From positions 1 through 45,507 of the forward strand of contig NZ_JAQUVG010000016.1 in NCBI RefSeq assembly GCF_028693495.1: a stretch of 45,507 nucleotides of DNA. The letters are read 5' to 3'. Origin of the DNA: Zoogloea sp. Its GTDB lineage: Bacteria; Pseudomonadota; Gammaproteobacteria; Burkholderiales; Rhodocyclaceae. Position numbers and translations under genes: made by a program. Under the pieces are notes generated by a model. That model searched no databases and was not told the origin of the DNA. It was given only the letters and a program-made list of their open reading frames with translations. Shown piece by piece: positions 32,560 to 40,726 of the stretch (its first letter is position 1; every line of letters starts with the position of its first letter).

Positions 32560-33681
32560 ATGACTCACAACTCCGTTGGTATCGTGGCGCCCCAACGGGC
32601 CCACTTCAGTGAGCCGCTGCCCTTGAAGAGCGGCGGCACGCTCCCCGCCTATGATCTGGTCTACGAGACCTATGGCCGTCTCAACGCCAGCCGCAACAAC
32701 GCCGTGCTGGTCTGTCACGCCCTGTCAGGCTCCCACCACGTGGCGGGGGTTCATGCAGATAGTGGTGCCGTAGGCTGGTGGGACAACCTGGTGGGGCCCG
32801 GCAAACCCCTCGATACCGAGCGCTTCTTCGTGATCGGGGTGAACAATCTGGGAGGCTGTTACGGCAGCACCGGGCCCAACAGCATCCACCCCGCCACCGG
32901 CAAGCCCTGGGGCGCCGACTTCCCCTTCGTCACCGTCGAGGACTGGGTAGTTACCCAGGCCCGGCTGGCCGACCTGCTCGGCATCGAGCGCTTTGCTGCC
33001 GTGGTCGGCGGCAGCCTCGGCGGCATGCAGGCCCTGTCGTGGACCCTGCAGTACCCCGACCGGGTCGGTCACGCCCTGGTGATTGCCTCCGCGCCCAAGC
33101 TGACCGCCCAGAACATCGCCTTCAATGAAGTTGCCCGCCAGGCCATCCTCAAGGATCCGGAGTTCCACGGCGGCCACTATTACGAACAGGGCGTGGTACC
33201 TGCCCGCGGCCTGGCCCTGGCCCGGATGATCGGCCACATCACCTATCTGTCCGATGACTCGATGGACCAGAAATTCGGCCGCAGCCTGCGCCACGAAAAA
33301 CCTGTATTCAGCTACGACGTGGAGTTCGAGATCGAGTCCTACCTGCGTTATCAGGGCGACAGGTTCGCCGGCTTCTTCGACGCCAACACCTACCTGCTGA
33401 CCACCAAGGCCCTGGACTACTACGATCCGGCCTTCGACTACAACGGTGATCTGGTGGCGGCCTTGGGCCGGGCCAAGGCCGACTACCTGGTGGTGTCCTT
33501 CAGTACCGACTGGCGCTTTGCCCCTTCCCGCAGCCGGGAGATCGTCTATGCCCTGATGCACAGCGACCGGCGGGTCAGCTACGCCGAGATCGACTGCCCG
33601 GCCGGCCACGACTCCTTCCTCCTCGACGACCCCCAGTACCACGCAGTACTGCGGGCCTACATCGACAACATCCGGCTGTGA
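32560..33681 (+). CDS. metX: Homoserine O-acyltransferase MetX
   Basis: MetX acylates L-homoserine at the first committed step of methionine synthesis. The 373-residue alpha/beta hydrolase has the oxyanion segment [10 protein letters not shown], nucleophile S152 in [14 protein letters not shown], a catalytic Asp in [11 protein letters not shown] and His near 350 in PAGHDSF. MetX proteins may use acetyl- or succinyl-CoA; in proteobacteria paired with metW the succinyl type is common, but the choice cannot be made safely here. It lies under a SAM-II riboswitch and forms an operon with metW. Confidence 0.95.
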   Translation: MTHNSVGIVAPQRAHFSEPLPLKSGGTLPAYDLVYETYGRLNASRNNAVLVCHALSGSHHVAGVHADSGAVGWWDNLVGPGKPLDTERFFVIGVNNLGGCYGSTGPNSIHPATGKPWGADFPFVTVEDWVVTQARLADLLGIERFAAVVGGSLGGMQALSWTLQYPDRVGHALVIASAPKLTAQNIAFNEVARQAILKDPEFHGGHYYEQGVVPARGLALARMIGHITYLSDDSMDQKFGRSLRHEKPVFSYDVEFEIESYLRYQGDRFAGFFDANTYLLTTKALDYYDPAFDYNGDLVAALGRAKADYLVVSFSTDWRFAPSRSREIVYALMHSDRRVSYAEIDCPAGHDSFLLDDPQYHAVLRAYIDNIRL

Positions 33682-33691
33682 GGAACGTGTG

Positions 33692-34288
33692 ATGAGCTTC
33701 CAGCGCTACGACTACGATGTGATCGCCAACTGGATCGAGCCGGGGGAACGGGTCCTTGACCTGGGCTGCGGTGACGGCAGCCTGCTGCGCCACCTGACTG
33801 AAGTGCGGCAGGTGCGCGGTTACGGGGTGGAAAACGATCCGGAACGGATCGTCGCCTGTGTCCGCAACGGGATCAACGTGATCCAGATCAACCTGGATCA
33901 GGGGCTGGCGGGCTTTGACGACGGTTTCTTCGATCACGTGATCATGAGCCTGTCCCTGCAGGCCATGCACAACACCCAGGGGATCCTGAAGGAGATGCTG
34001 CGGGTCGGCCGGGAGGCCGTGGTCAGCTTTCCCAACTTTGCCTACTGGCGCCACCGGCAGTCCATCCTCAACGGCCACATGCCCGTCTCGAAGAACCTGC
34101 CCCACCAGTGGTACAACACCCCCAACGTCCGCTTCTTCACGATCGCCGACTTCGACGATCTGTGCGTTCAGGAGGGCATCGCCATCCACGAACGGCTGGC
34201 TTTCGACGAGGACAGGATCATTGTGGATGAACCCAACTTCATGGCCAGCGTAGCCCTCTACCGCCTGGGGCGACAGGTCGGCTGCTGA
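33692..34288 (+). CDS. metW: Methionine biosynthesis protein MetW
   Basis: MetW is a SAM-fold protein that partners MetX in proteobacteria and is thought to assist homoserine acylation. The 198-residue product has the SAM-binding signature VLDLGCGDGSLL near residue 22, then YGVENDPERI, FDHVIMSLSLQAMHN and SFPNFAYWRHR. A GAGGA site precedes ATG 33692. It follows metX by ten bases and shares its riboswitch control. Confidence 0.95.
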   Translation: MSFQRYDYDVIANWIEPGERVLDLGCGDGSLLRHLTEVRQVRGYGVENDPERIVACVRNGINVIQINLDQGLAGFDDGFFDHVIMSLSLQAMHNTQGILKEMLRVGREAVVSFPNFAYWRHRQSILNGHMPVSKNLPHQWYNTPNVRFFTIADFDDLCVQEGIAIHERLAFDEDRIIVDEPNFMASVALYRLGRQVGC

Positions 34289-34296
34289 GCCTCTCC

Positions 34297-34752
34297 ATGA
34301 GCGCCGAGCAGCCCCCTCCCCCCTGGCAAATCTGGTTCGACGGCTGCGCCCACCCCAATCCGGGCCGGCTCGGCCTGGGCGTCGTACTGATCGGCCCGGC
34401 GGGTGAGCGACTCGAATCCTCGACGCTGGGCGGCAGCGGCTGCAACAACGAAGCGGAAATGCTGGCGCTGGCCCGGGCCCTCGAGATGGCCCGGACAGCA
34501 GGAGCCCGGCAGTTGCACATCCGCGGGGACAGCGATTTTGCGGTGCGTCATGTGCGGGGCGAACACATCACCCGGCTCCCGCACCTGAAGACCCTGATCG
34601 CCCGTGTCCAGGACAGTCTCGCGGCCTTCGAGCATGCCCGCCTGGAGTGGATTCCCCGACACCGCAATCCGGATGCCGACCGCCTGTCCCGGGCGGCCCT
34701 CGGCTTACCGCACAAGCCCGCTCCGCGTCCCGTCGCCCGTCGCCGGCGCTGA
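34297..34752 (+). CDS. RNase HI-fold protein (reverse-transcriptase-like RNase H)
   Basis: This 151-residue protein has the RNase HI fold: IWFDGCAHPNPGRLGLGVVL with the first catalytic Asp, NNEAEMLALARAL with the Glu, IRGDSDFAVRHVRGE with the second Asp and WIPRHRNPDADRLSRAAL with the final Asp. All four acidic residues are present, so it may cleave RNA in RNA-DNA hybrids. The basic tail (about residues 137-151) is encoded in sequence that overlaps the converging Gx gene by 48 bases. It follows metW by eight bases. It differs from canonical rnhA, so no symbol is given. Confidence 0.85.
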   Translation: MSAEQPPPPWQIWFDGCAHPNPGRLGLGVVLIGPAGERLESSTLGGSGCNNEAEMLALARALEMARTAGARQLHIRGDSDFAVRHVRGEHITRLPHLKTLIARVQDSLAAFEHARLEWIPRHRNPDADRLSRAALGLPHKPAPRPVARRRR

Positions 34753-35268
34753 ATGCTCTGCCAGCAGGCGGGCTGCCATCAGGCCATTGATCAGGCCGAA
34801 CAGCGCCGCCGCCAGCGCAAATACCGGGACCAGATAAAAGACCCCATCGTGGGGTACCAGCCACGCACGGGCCACCACCAGCTGCCCGCCGATATGGGCG
34901 AAAGCCGCCAGGATGCTCTGGCTCACCGGCCCGAACAGGCGAGGAGGCAGATATCTGCTCAAGGCCAGGACCACCAGGCTGGCTACCCCCCCGGCCAGGC
35001 TCAGGAAGAAACCCGGCGCCAGGAACTGGCCCAGCACCAGGCTCCCCACCAGCACCCTCAAAAGGGCAACCCAGGCCGCCTCCCGCCAGCCCCAGCGGAC
35101 CAGCACCACCAGGGTGATGATGTTGGCCAGACCCGGCTTGACCCCCGGCAGGGGCAGGGGGATGGCGGCCTCTGCCACCGTCAGCACGATGGCCGCAGCG
35201 GCATGGCGGGCCACCCGCTGATCGTCCGGAGTGGGCGTCAGGATCCGCTCAGTAGTTGAGGGAGTCAT
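34705..35268 (-). CDS. Gx transporter family membrane protein (heptaprenyl diphosphate synthase component I-like)
   Basis: This 187-residue hydrophobic protein has about five membrane helices. It contains PLPGVKPGLANIITLVVL and LLRVLVGSLVLGQFLAPGFFLSLAGGVAS (in parts), the signature of the family once named heptaprenyl diphosphate synthase component I. Members often sit beside NusG-domain-II proteins and ApbE-type flavin insertases, as in part here, and may support electron-transport maturation; this is inference. The start overlaps the upstream NusG-II gene by 20 bases. Confidence 0.8.
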   Translation of the reverse strand: MTPSTTERILTPTPDDQRVARHAAAAIVLTVAEAAIPLPLPGVKPGLANIITLVVLVRWGWREAAWVALLRVLVGSLVLGQFLAPGFFLSLAGGVASLVVLALSRYLPPRLFGPVSQSILAAFAHIGGQLVVARAWLVPHDGVFYLVPVFALAAALFGLINGLMAARLLAEHSAPATGDGTRSGLVR

Positions 35269-35653
35269 AGTCAGCGCGGCTTCCGGACAGGGCCAGACTC
35301 ACCTGATTGGGGGCGCAGATGGCCACCGCCCCCGAGGTACTCAGCCAGCCCTGCCGGACGCAGTACTGGCGGGGCCCCGGGTCGCTGGCCACCCGGGCCC
35401 GGCCGGGCTGGATCTCGATGCGGGTGATGCCCAGGGGCCCGGGCACCTCGAAGGTCCGCGGAGTCTTCAGATCCACTTCGGCAAAGATCCGGCCTCCAGC
35501 CTTGACGACGGCCTTGTCCGGGCGCCCCCCCTGCCACAGGAACAGGGCCGACCCGACGCTGGCCCCCAGGGCCAGGAACAGCACGAGCAGATCTCCCGGC
35601 CTGAGATGGCGCGCCCAGGCTGCGAACCAGGGGCGCAAGGCCGGACCGGCCAT
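35249..35653 (-). CDS. NusG domain II-containing membrane-anchored protein
   Basis: This 134-residue protein has an N-terminal membrane helix (LLVLFLALGASVGSALFLW, about residues 22-40) and an extracytoplasmic beta domain with EVPGPLGITRIEIQPGRARVASD and a Cys pair in QYCVRQGWL and AICAPNQV. This matches the NusG domain II family (DUF1312-like) found next to Gx transporters. ATG 35653 overlaps the rapZ stop (TGATG); a GTG at 35656 is the alternative. The role is unknown; a link to flavoprotein or electron-transfer assembly has been suggested by context. Confidence 0.8.
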   Translation of the reverse strand: MAGPALRPWFAAWARHLRPGDLLVLFLALGASVGSALFLWQGGRPDKAVVKAGGRIFAEVDLKTPRTFEVPGPLGITRIEIQPGRARVASDPGPRQYCVRQGWLSTSGAVAICAPNQVSLALSGSRADYDSLNY

Positions 35654-36492
35654 CACTTGAAGGAGCGGTGACGCACCTGAACCCGGGCATTGTCCTTGAA
35701 GCGCTCGGCCAGCTGCTCGGCGATGAAGACGGAACGATGCTGCCCCCCGGTACAGCCAATGGCGATGGTCAGGTAACTGCGGTTGTCATTCACATAGGCC
35801 GGCAGCCAGGACGCCACGAACCGGTAGATGTCGTCGATCATCTGCCCCACCTCCGGCACCCGGTTCAGGAAATCAATCACCGGCTGGTCGCGACCGGTGA
35901 GCGGGCGCAGGGCGGCATCGTAGTAGGGGTTCGGCAGACACCGCACGTCAAAGACGAGGTCGGCATCCAGGGGGATGCCATGCTTGAAGCCGAAGGACTG
36001 GAACAGGACCGCGATCTGGCTGCCTGCCTCCAGGCCCATGAAGGCCTTGACCCAGTTGCGCAGGGTGTTGGCGGACAGCTCGCTGGTATCAAGGCGCTGC
36101 CCCAGTTCGGAGATGAGGGCCAGTGCCTCCCGTTCCCGGGCAATGGCCTCGGCCAGGGTGGCACAGCCGTCCCCCAGGGGATGCTTGCGGCGGGTTTCGG
36201 AGAAGCGGGCGATCAGGGTCTCGTCCCGGGCGTCGAGAAACAGGAAGCGCACGTCGGCCACCATGGCCTTGAGGGTTTCCACCTGCCTGGGCAGCGCCGA
36301 AATGCTCGCACCCGAACGGACATCCACCGCCACCGCGATGCGCTGGTAGCCTGCTCCCCGCAGATGGCTCACCAGCTGGGGCAGCAGGGCCGAGGGCAGG
36401 TTGTCCACGACGTAATGGCCGCAATCCTCCATCACGTTGAGCGCCACACTCTTGCCCGAGCCGGACAAACCACTGATCAGAACGAGTTGCAT
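35653..36492 (-). CDS. rapZ: RNase adapter protein RapZ
   Basis: RapZ binds small RNAs and, in E. coli, delivers GlmZ to RNase E to control glucosamine-6-phosphate synthase. The 279-residue product has the Walker A ISGLSGSGKSVAL (residues 6-18), NLP near 31-33, DARDETLIARFSETRRKHPL and the C-terminal domain IAIGCTGGQHRSVFIAEQLAERF. In many betaproteobacteria it follows hprK; here the upstream neighbour is the ndpA-like gene and hprK is absent. It is the first of three coupled minus-strand genes. Confidence 0.95.
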   Translation of the reverse strand: MQLVLISGLSGSGKSVALNVMEDCGHYVVDNLPSALLPQLVSHLRGAGYQRIAVAVDVRSGASISALPRQVETLKAMVADVRFLFLDARDETLIARFSETRRKHPLGDGCATLAEAIAREREALALISELGQRLDTSELSANTLRNWVKAFMGLEAGSQIAVLFQSFGFKHGIPLDADLVFDVRCLPNPYYDAALRPLTGRDQPVIDFLNRVPEVGQMIDDIYRFVASWLPAYVNDNRSYLTIAIGCTGGQHRSVFIAEQLAERFKDNARVQVRHRSFK

Positions 36493-36627
36493 GTCAGGGA
36501 CCTGTTGAGGGTTGAAAACGGCTGATTTGACTACCAGACTGCGGTGGCGCGGCCTTTCCCAGCGAAAGCCACGGAAACAGCATAAACAAAATTTTTGACA
36601 CGAACCATACCCGCCTCCCGAAGGCGT

Positions 36628-37638
36628 TCACGCCTCCAGCAGGAGCTTGCGCAGACTCTCCGGCACATTGGTCAACACCAGGGTATTGCTCTCCCCGTCA
36701 TACTGGATCGTCCCGGCCCGCAGGCCGCTGCGCTCGAACTCCAGCTTCCAGTCCTGGGCTGCAGCCCGGAAACGGATCAGGGGCTTGAGGGCCCGCTTGT
36801 CAGGCACAAAGCCGCTGGCCAGATCGAGGGTTTCATCCTGCAGGGTTTGCACGAGGCGTTGCGGCGCTGCCGGAAAGATCCGCTCGGCCACCGCCGCCAT
36901 GTCCACCGGCGCACCGGTTTCTCCCATTTCCTCCAGCACCGCATGGGCCCGCTCCAGCAGCTCATCCCGCAGCGGAGCCTCGAGCTGCTGGGTCTCGGCG
37001 AAATGCCCCAGACTGTCCACCAGCTTCTTCGTCTCCTTCAAGGCAATCACCACATCGGTGCACCCCAGGAAACGCTTGAACCAGCTGGCCAGGTCCCCAC
37101 GCCCCTTGAGGAAGCTGATGTAGCGTTCGGCACCCGCCTGCCAGGCGCTGATGTCGATGCGCCCGGCCACCTGCAGGGCAGAGAAATCCAGGTGAGAGCG
37201 GTCATGGAGACTGAGCCCCTCCCCGATCACCGTTCCCAGGGTCTCTTTCAGGAGCGCAACATAGAGGCAATCGGCGCCGAACACCGTGGCCCGGGCCACC
37301 AGCACGTAGCCGCCTTCCTCCACCTTGTCCTCGTCGATACGCTGCTGCAGGTGGGCTACCATCTCCCGGGACAGCCGGGCGAAGTCCATGCTGCCCTCCA
37401 CCGCGTGCTCCCGGACCCAGCGCACCATCGGAAAGCTCCGCTCATCCTGCTCGAAGTGGCCGTAGCCCTTGCCCGGCCGCTCGGCAAAGTGGCGGCACAG
37501 GCGCTCCATCAGGCGGCTGGCAGCCTCATCCAGGGGGTTGGCCACTTCCCGGAGTTCGACCCGGGATGGCCCTGCGGCCTCCCGGATCAGCTGGTGGATG
37601 ACGAGATGGGAGAGCGCGTGGGAAGTAGTGTCAGTCAT
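36628..37638 (-). CDS. yejK: Nucleoid-associated protein NdpA/YejK
   Basis: YejK/NdpA-type proteins associate with the nucleoid and interact with topoisomerases. The 336-residue product carries LVIHQLIREAAGPSRVELR at the N-terminus, a central DCLYVALLKE and RIDISAWQAG...YISFLKGRG segment, and a C-terminal domain with LTNVPESLRKLLLEA. It is cytoplasmic. The start at 37638 lies one base after the stop of a small Cys-rich ORF, suggesting one transcript with dgkA. The 135 bases between this gene and rapZ hold no clear promoter. Confidence 0.88.
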   Translation of the reverse strand: MTDTTSHALSHLVIHQLIREAAGPSRVELREVANPLDEAASRLMERLCRHFAERPGKGYGHFEQDERSFPMVRWVREHAVEGSMDFARLSREMVAHLQQRIDEDKVEEGGYVLVARATVFGADCLYVALLKETLGTVIGEGLSLHDRSHLDFSALQVAGRIDISAWQAGAERYISFLKGRGDLASWFKRFLGCTDVVIALKETKKLVDSLGHFAETQQLEAPLRDELLERAHAVLEEMGETGAPVDMAAVAERIFPAAPQRLVQTLQDETLDLASGFVPDKRALKPLIRFRAAAQDWKLEFERSGLRAGTIQYDGESNTLVLTNVPESLRKLLLEA

Positions 37639-37639
37639 T

Positions 37640-37840
37640 TCAGAAGCGCATGGTGCGCCGGTTTCCTGGCAATTGGCGGAGCGCCTCCCGGCGTTGCTGG
37701 CCAGAGCTCGCAGGTCGGGCCACAGCAGCCTCCCGGACAGCCAGCTCGGGAGGAATGTTCGCGCCCACGCCCCGCGGGCAGAAGCCCGTGGTCGCGCAGG
37801 TGCAATTGACGCAAGGCTTGCGTCCAGTCGGAAGATTCAT
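37640..37840 (-). CDS. Small Cys-rich protein of unknown function (66 aa)
   Basis: I do not recognise this ORF. It starts MNLPTGRKPC at 37840 and carries Cys10, Cys13, Cys15 and Cys21 in a CX2CXCX5C cluster, followed by PRGVGANIPPEL and an Arg/Gln-rich basic tail. Four cysteines so close together could bind zinc or an iron-sulfur cluster. It lies ten bases after dgkA and one base before yejK on the same strand, and this tight fit is the main support that it is a gene. There is no clear ribosome binding site. It could still be chance open frame in GC-rich DNA. Confidence 0.5.
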   Translation of the reverse strand: MNLPTGRKPCVNCTCATTGFCPRGVGANIPPELAVREAAVARPASSGQQRREALRQLPGNRRTMRF

Positions 37841-37850
37841 GGGTAAAGAC

Positions 37851-38222
37851 TCAGGCAAAGAGCACCAGGCCCCAGACGGCGGCCACATTGACCAGCGCGA
37901 CGAACACTGCCGCACTGCCGATGTCCTTGGCCCGCTTGGCCAGGTGATGATGTTCCAGGGAAATCCGATCCACCGCAGCCTCAAGGCCTGAGTTGATCAG
38001 CTCGACGATCAGCACCAGCAGCACGCTGGCCACCATCAGCGCCTTTCCCACCGGCGTGGCCGGCAGGAACAGGGCCAAGGGTACCAGCAGGCCAGCCAGC
38101 CAGGCTTCCTGGCGGAAGGCATCCTCGTTGCGATAGGCCGCACCGAGGCCTGCCATGGAATAGTGAAAGGCGTTCCAGACCCGGCGCACACCGGTCTTGC
38201 CTTTGAAGGGGCTCTCGTCCAT
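37851..38222 (-). CDS. dgkA: Diacylglycerol kinase
   Basis: DgkA phosphorylates diacylglycerol, recycling it from membrane-derived lipids. The 123-residue membrane protein has three predicted helices. It contains the signature ELINSGLEAAVDRIS with the catalytic Glu, preceded by AFRQE (helix 1 interface) and followed by RAKDIGSAAVFVAL. The length matches E. coli DgkA (122). It is followed by the small Cys-rich ORF and yejK, and preceded by a hydrolase gene. Confidence 0.95.
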   Translation of the reverse strand: MDESPFKGKTGVRRVWNAFHYSMAGLGAAYRNEDAFRQEAWLAGLLVPLALFLPATPVGKALMVASVLLVLIVELINSGLEAAVDRISLEHHHLAKRAKDIGSAAVFVALVNVAAVWGLVLFA

Positions 38223-38243
38223 CGGGAATAAAAAGCAGTCAGC

Positions 38244-39047
38244 CTAGAGCAGGAAAGTGACCGGGGCATGATCGAGCCCCTGCAGGAAACGACGCACTTC
38301 TGCAGCGAAGGCTTCCGGCTCCTCGAAGGGCGCCAGATGGCCCGCTTCCAGTTCCCGGTAGGTGGCCGCCGGAATCCGTTCGGCCATCCGGCGCACCACC
38401 TGCGGTACGGATACCCGGTCATGGACTCCGGCCAGCACCAGGGTGGGCATGGTCAGCCCGGGCAGGGCTGCGCGCTGATCAAAAGCCACCAGCGCCTCCA
38501 TGGCCGTCCGGTAACTGTCCGGGGGGATCTCCGCCATCAGGTCCACGGCATCCGCCACCACCTGTGGATCCCCTCCGGGACCCACCATGCCCGGAATCAA
38601 CTCGATGGCCAGTTCGCGCATGCTTGCTCCCTCATCCAGAGGGCCCAGCCTCCGCTCGAGAAAGGCCTGCTGCAAGGGACCGGAAGCCGCCCCGAAGGCC
38701 GGCGTGCAGCAGGCGAGGACCAGGCCCGAAACCCGGTTGGGGAAACGCGCAGCCACCTGCAGGGCAACCATGCCACCCATGCTGTGCCCCACCAGAACGG
38801 CCTGATCAAGGCCCGCTGCATCGAGCAGGGCGATCAGGGCGTCCGCCAGAAGATTGAAATCCAGCGACCGGATCGGAGCACTGGTGCCATACCCCGGCAT
38901 GTCCCAGGCCAGGCCTCGCCACCCCGGGGGCGTCAGGGCGGGCAGCAGGTCGAGGGCGCCTGCAGCCCCGCCACTGACGCCATGGAGGAAGAGCAGGCCC
39001 CGCTGTCCGTGGCCGGTCTCGATCCAGCGCGGGGTCGATGCAGTCAT
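38244..39047 (-). CDS. Alpha/beta-fold hydrolase
   Basis: This 267-residue cytoplasmic hydrolase has the oxyanion-hole motif LFLHGVSGG, the nucleophile elbow VGHSMGGMVAL, an acid in LAGVHDRVSVP and the catalytic His in EAGHLAPFEEPE. It resembles 3-oxoadipate enol-lactonase or BioH-type enzymes, but no pathway gene is next to it that would set the substrate. The adjacent flavin reductase, only three bases away, may be functionally linked, for example in aromatic-compound turnover; this is inference. Confidence 0.85.
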   Translation of the reverse strand: MTASTPRWIETGHGQRGLLFLHGVSGGAAGALDLLPALTPPGWRGLAWDMPGYGTSAPIRSLDFNLLADALIALLDAAGLDQAVLVGHSMGGMVALQVAARFPNRVSGLVLACCTPAFGAASGPLQQAFLERRLGPLDEGASMRELAIELIPGMVGPGGDPQVVADAVDLMAEIPPDSYRTAMEALVAFDQRAALPGLTMPTLVLAGVHDRVSVPQVVRRMAERIPAATYRELEAGHLAPFEEPEAFAAEVRRFLQGLDHAPVTFLL

Positions 39048-39050
39048 GGC

Positions 39051-39542
39051 TCAGGCCAGGTGACGGTACGCCCCCCCCTGGAAGACCAGGGGCCTGCGGG
39101 CCACGTCGCGATCAAACGCAACCACCTCGCCGATGAAGATGACATGATCACCGCCGGGATGGCGGGCAAACTGGCGGCACTGAAAGCTGGCCGCACAGCC
39201 GGTCAGGATGGGCACTCCGCCTTCTCCTTCGGAATACGCCACACCGGCAAACTTGTCGTCCGCCCGGCTGGCGAAGCGCTGGGAGAGGTCCTGCTGGCCC
39301 TCTGCCAGCACATTGATCGCGTACACTGCCGCACTTTCAAAGATGGGTACGCTGGGCAAGTGGCTGGACAGGCTCCAGACCACCAGCGGCGGGGTCAGGG
39401 AGACGGAGTTGAAGGAACTCACGGTAAGACCGATGGGCGCGCCGCCGGGCGCCCGGGCGGTGATCACCGTCACTCCGGTAGGGAACATGCCCAGCGTGTC
39501 GCGAAAGGCGCGGACCGCCGGATCATTTTTAGTCACAGTCAT
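39051..39542 (-). CDS. Flavin reductase-like FMN-binding protein
   Basis: This is an NAD(P)H:flavin oxidoreductase of the HpaC/flavin-reductase-like domain family. The 163-residue protein has FRDTLGMFPTGVTVIT, PIGLTVSSFNSVSLTPPLVVWSL (in parts), YAINVLAEGQQDLSQRFA and DHVIFIGEVVAF, all typical. Such proteins often feed reduced flavin to two-component monooxygenases; none is adjacent. ATG 39542 was chosen over an upstream start at 39569 because it lies close before the conserved domain. It is divergent from mutY. Confidence 0.88.
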   Translation of the reverse strand: MTVTKNDPAVRAFRDTLGMFPTGVTVITARAPGGAPIGLTVSSFNSVSLTPPLVVWSLSSHLPSVPIFESAAVYAINVLAEGQQDLSQRFASRADDKFAGVAYSEGEGGVPILTGCAASFQCRQFARHPGGDHVIFIGEVVAFDRDVARRPLVFQGGAYRHLA

Positions 39543-39646
39543 AGTGGCATCATGGGGGCCAGCCTGCACGGCAGGAGCCAGCCCGGGACCGGTTGGGGGG
39601 CTGCATTATCGCCGCCCCCGGGGCCCAGCGTCGAGGGGTTAAGAGA

Positions 39647-40726
39647 TTGAATACATTTGCAGAAACCCTGATCACCTGGCAGAAGGCCCATGGCCGCCAC
39701 GATCTGCCCTGGCAGGTGCGGGATGCCTATCGGGTATGGCTTTCGGAAATCATGCTCCAGCAGACCCAGGTGGACACGGTGATTCCCTACTACCAGCGCT
39801 TCCTGGAGCGCTTCCCCGACCTGCCCAGCCTGGCCCTGGCCGGGGTGGAGGACGTGCTGACCCTGTGGAGTGGTCTGGGCTACTACGCCCGGGCCCGCAA
39901 CCTGCACAAATGCGCCCGGGAGGTGATGGCGCGGCACGGCGGGGTCTTTCCCGCAGACCCCGCCCAACTGGTGGCATTACCCGGCATCGGTCGCTCCACG
40001 GCTGCCGCCATCAGTGCCTTTTCCTACGGCACCCGGGCAGCCATCCTGGACGGAAACGTGAAGCGGGTGCTGACCCGGGCCTTCGGCATCGAAGGCTTTC
40101 CCGGTCGCAAGGAGGTGGAGGACGCCCTCTGGCGCCTGGCGGAGCAGCTGCTCCCGGAACGGGACGTGGACATCTACACCCAGGCCCAGATGGACCTGGG
40201 GGCCACGGTATGCACCCGCAGCCAACCGGCCTGCACTCTCTGCCCGCTTGCCGGATGCTGCGTGGCCCTGCGGGAAGGCAAGGTCTCCAGCCTGCCCACC
40301 CCGCGGCCCAGGAAAATCAAGCCGGAACGCAGTGGCCGCTTTGCGGTGATCCTGGCGGGAGACGCGGTCCTGCTGGAGCGCCGCCCCCCCACCGGGATCT
40401 GGGGCGGGCTGCTGAGTCTGCCGGAACTGCCGGAAGATGCCTCCACGGAGGAGTGGGTGTCTGCCCGCTACGGCCTGAGGGTGGATCGGATCAGTCCCCT
40501 GGCAGGATTTCGCCATGTGTTCACCCATTTCACCCTGAACCTGAAACCGGAAGCCGTGGAGGTGAGCCGGACCGACGCCTGCGGCGAACCTGGCATCCTG
40601 TGGCAGCCCCTCACCCAGCTGGACCAAGCCGCCCTTCCGGCACCCATCCGCAAGCTGCTCGACGCGCTGCTCCGGGATGACCTGTTCAGTCCAGCAGGCG
40701 GTGCTGGCGCAGGTACTGCAGGATGA
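39647..40726 (+). CDS. mutY: A/G-specific adenine DNA glycosylase (TTG start)
   Basis: MutY removes adenine mispaired with 8-oxoguanine. The 359-residue product has the catalytic SEIMLQQTQV, the helix-hairpin-helix LPGIGRSTAAAI, the catalytic Asp in ILDGNVKRVLTR, the Fe-S motif CTRSQPACTLCPLAGCC (C-X6-C-X2-C-X5-C) and a C-terminal Nudix-like 8-oxoG recognition domain (GRFAVILAG, PPTGIWGGLLSLPE, HVFTHFTLNL). TTG 39647, with GAGGGG upstream, gives the expected NTFAETLITWQ start; no ATG is nearby. The C-terminus overlaps the converging LON gene by 41 bases. Confidence 0.95.
   Translation: MNTFAETLITWQKAHGRHDLPWQVRDAYRVWLSEIMLQQTQVDTVIPYYQRFLERFPDLPSLALAGVEDVLTLWSGLGYYARARNLHKCAREVMARHGGVFPADPAQLVALPGIGRSTAAAISAFSYGTRAAILDGNVKRVLTRAFGIEGFPGRKEVEDALWRLAEQLLPERDVDIYTQAQMDLGATVCTRSQPACTLCPLAGCCVALREGKVSSLPTPRPRKIKPERSGRFAVILAGDAVLLERRPPTGIWGGLLSLPELPEDASTEEWVSARYGLRVDRISPLAGFRHVFTHFTLNLKPEAVEVSRTDACGEPGILWQPLTQLDQAALPAPIRKLLDALLRDDLFSPAGGAGAGTAG

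Noticed and set aside
36493-36627. Promoter for rapZ in the AT-rich stretch near 36580-36600
   Set aside because: No pair of -35 and -10 boxes with 16-18 base spacing could be found on the minus strand.
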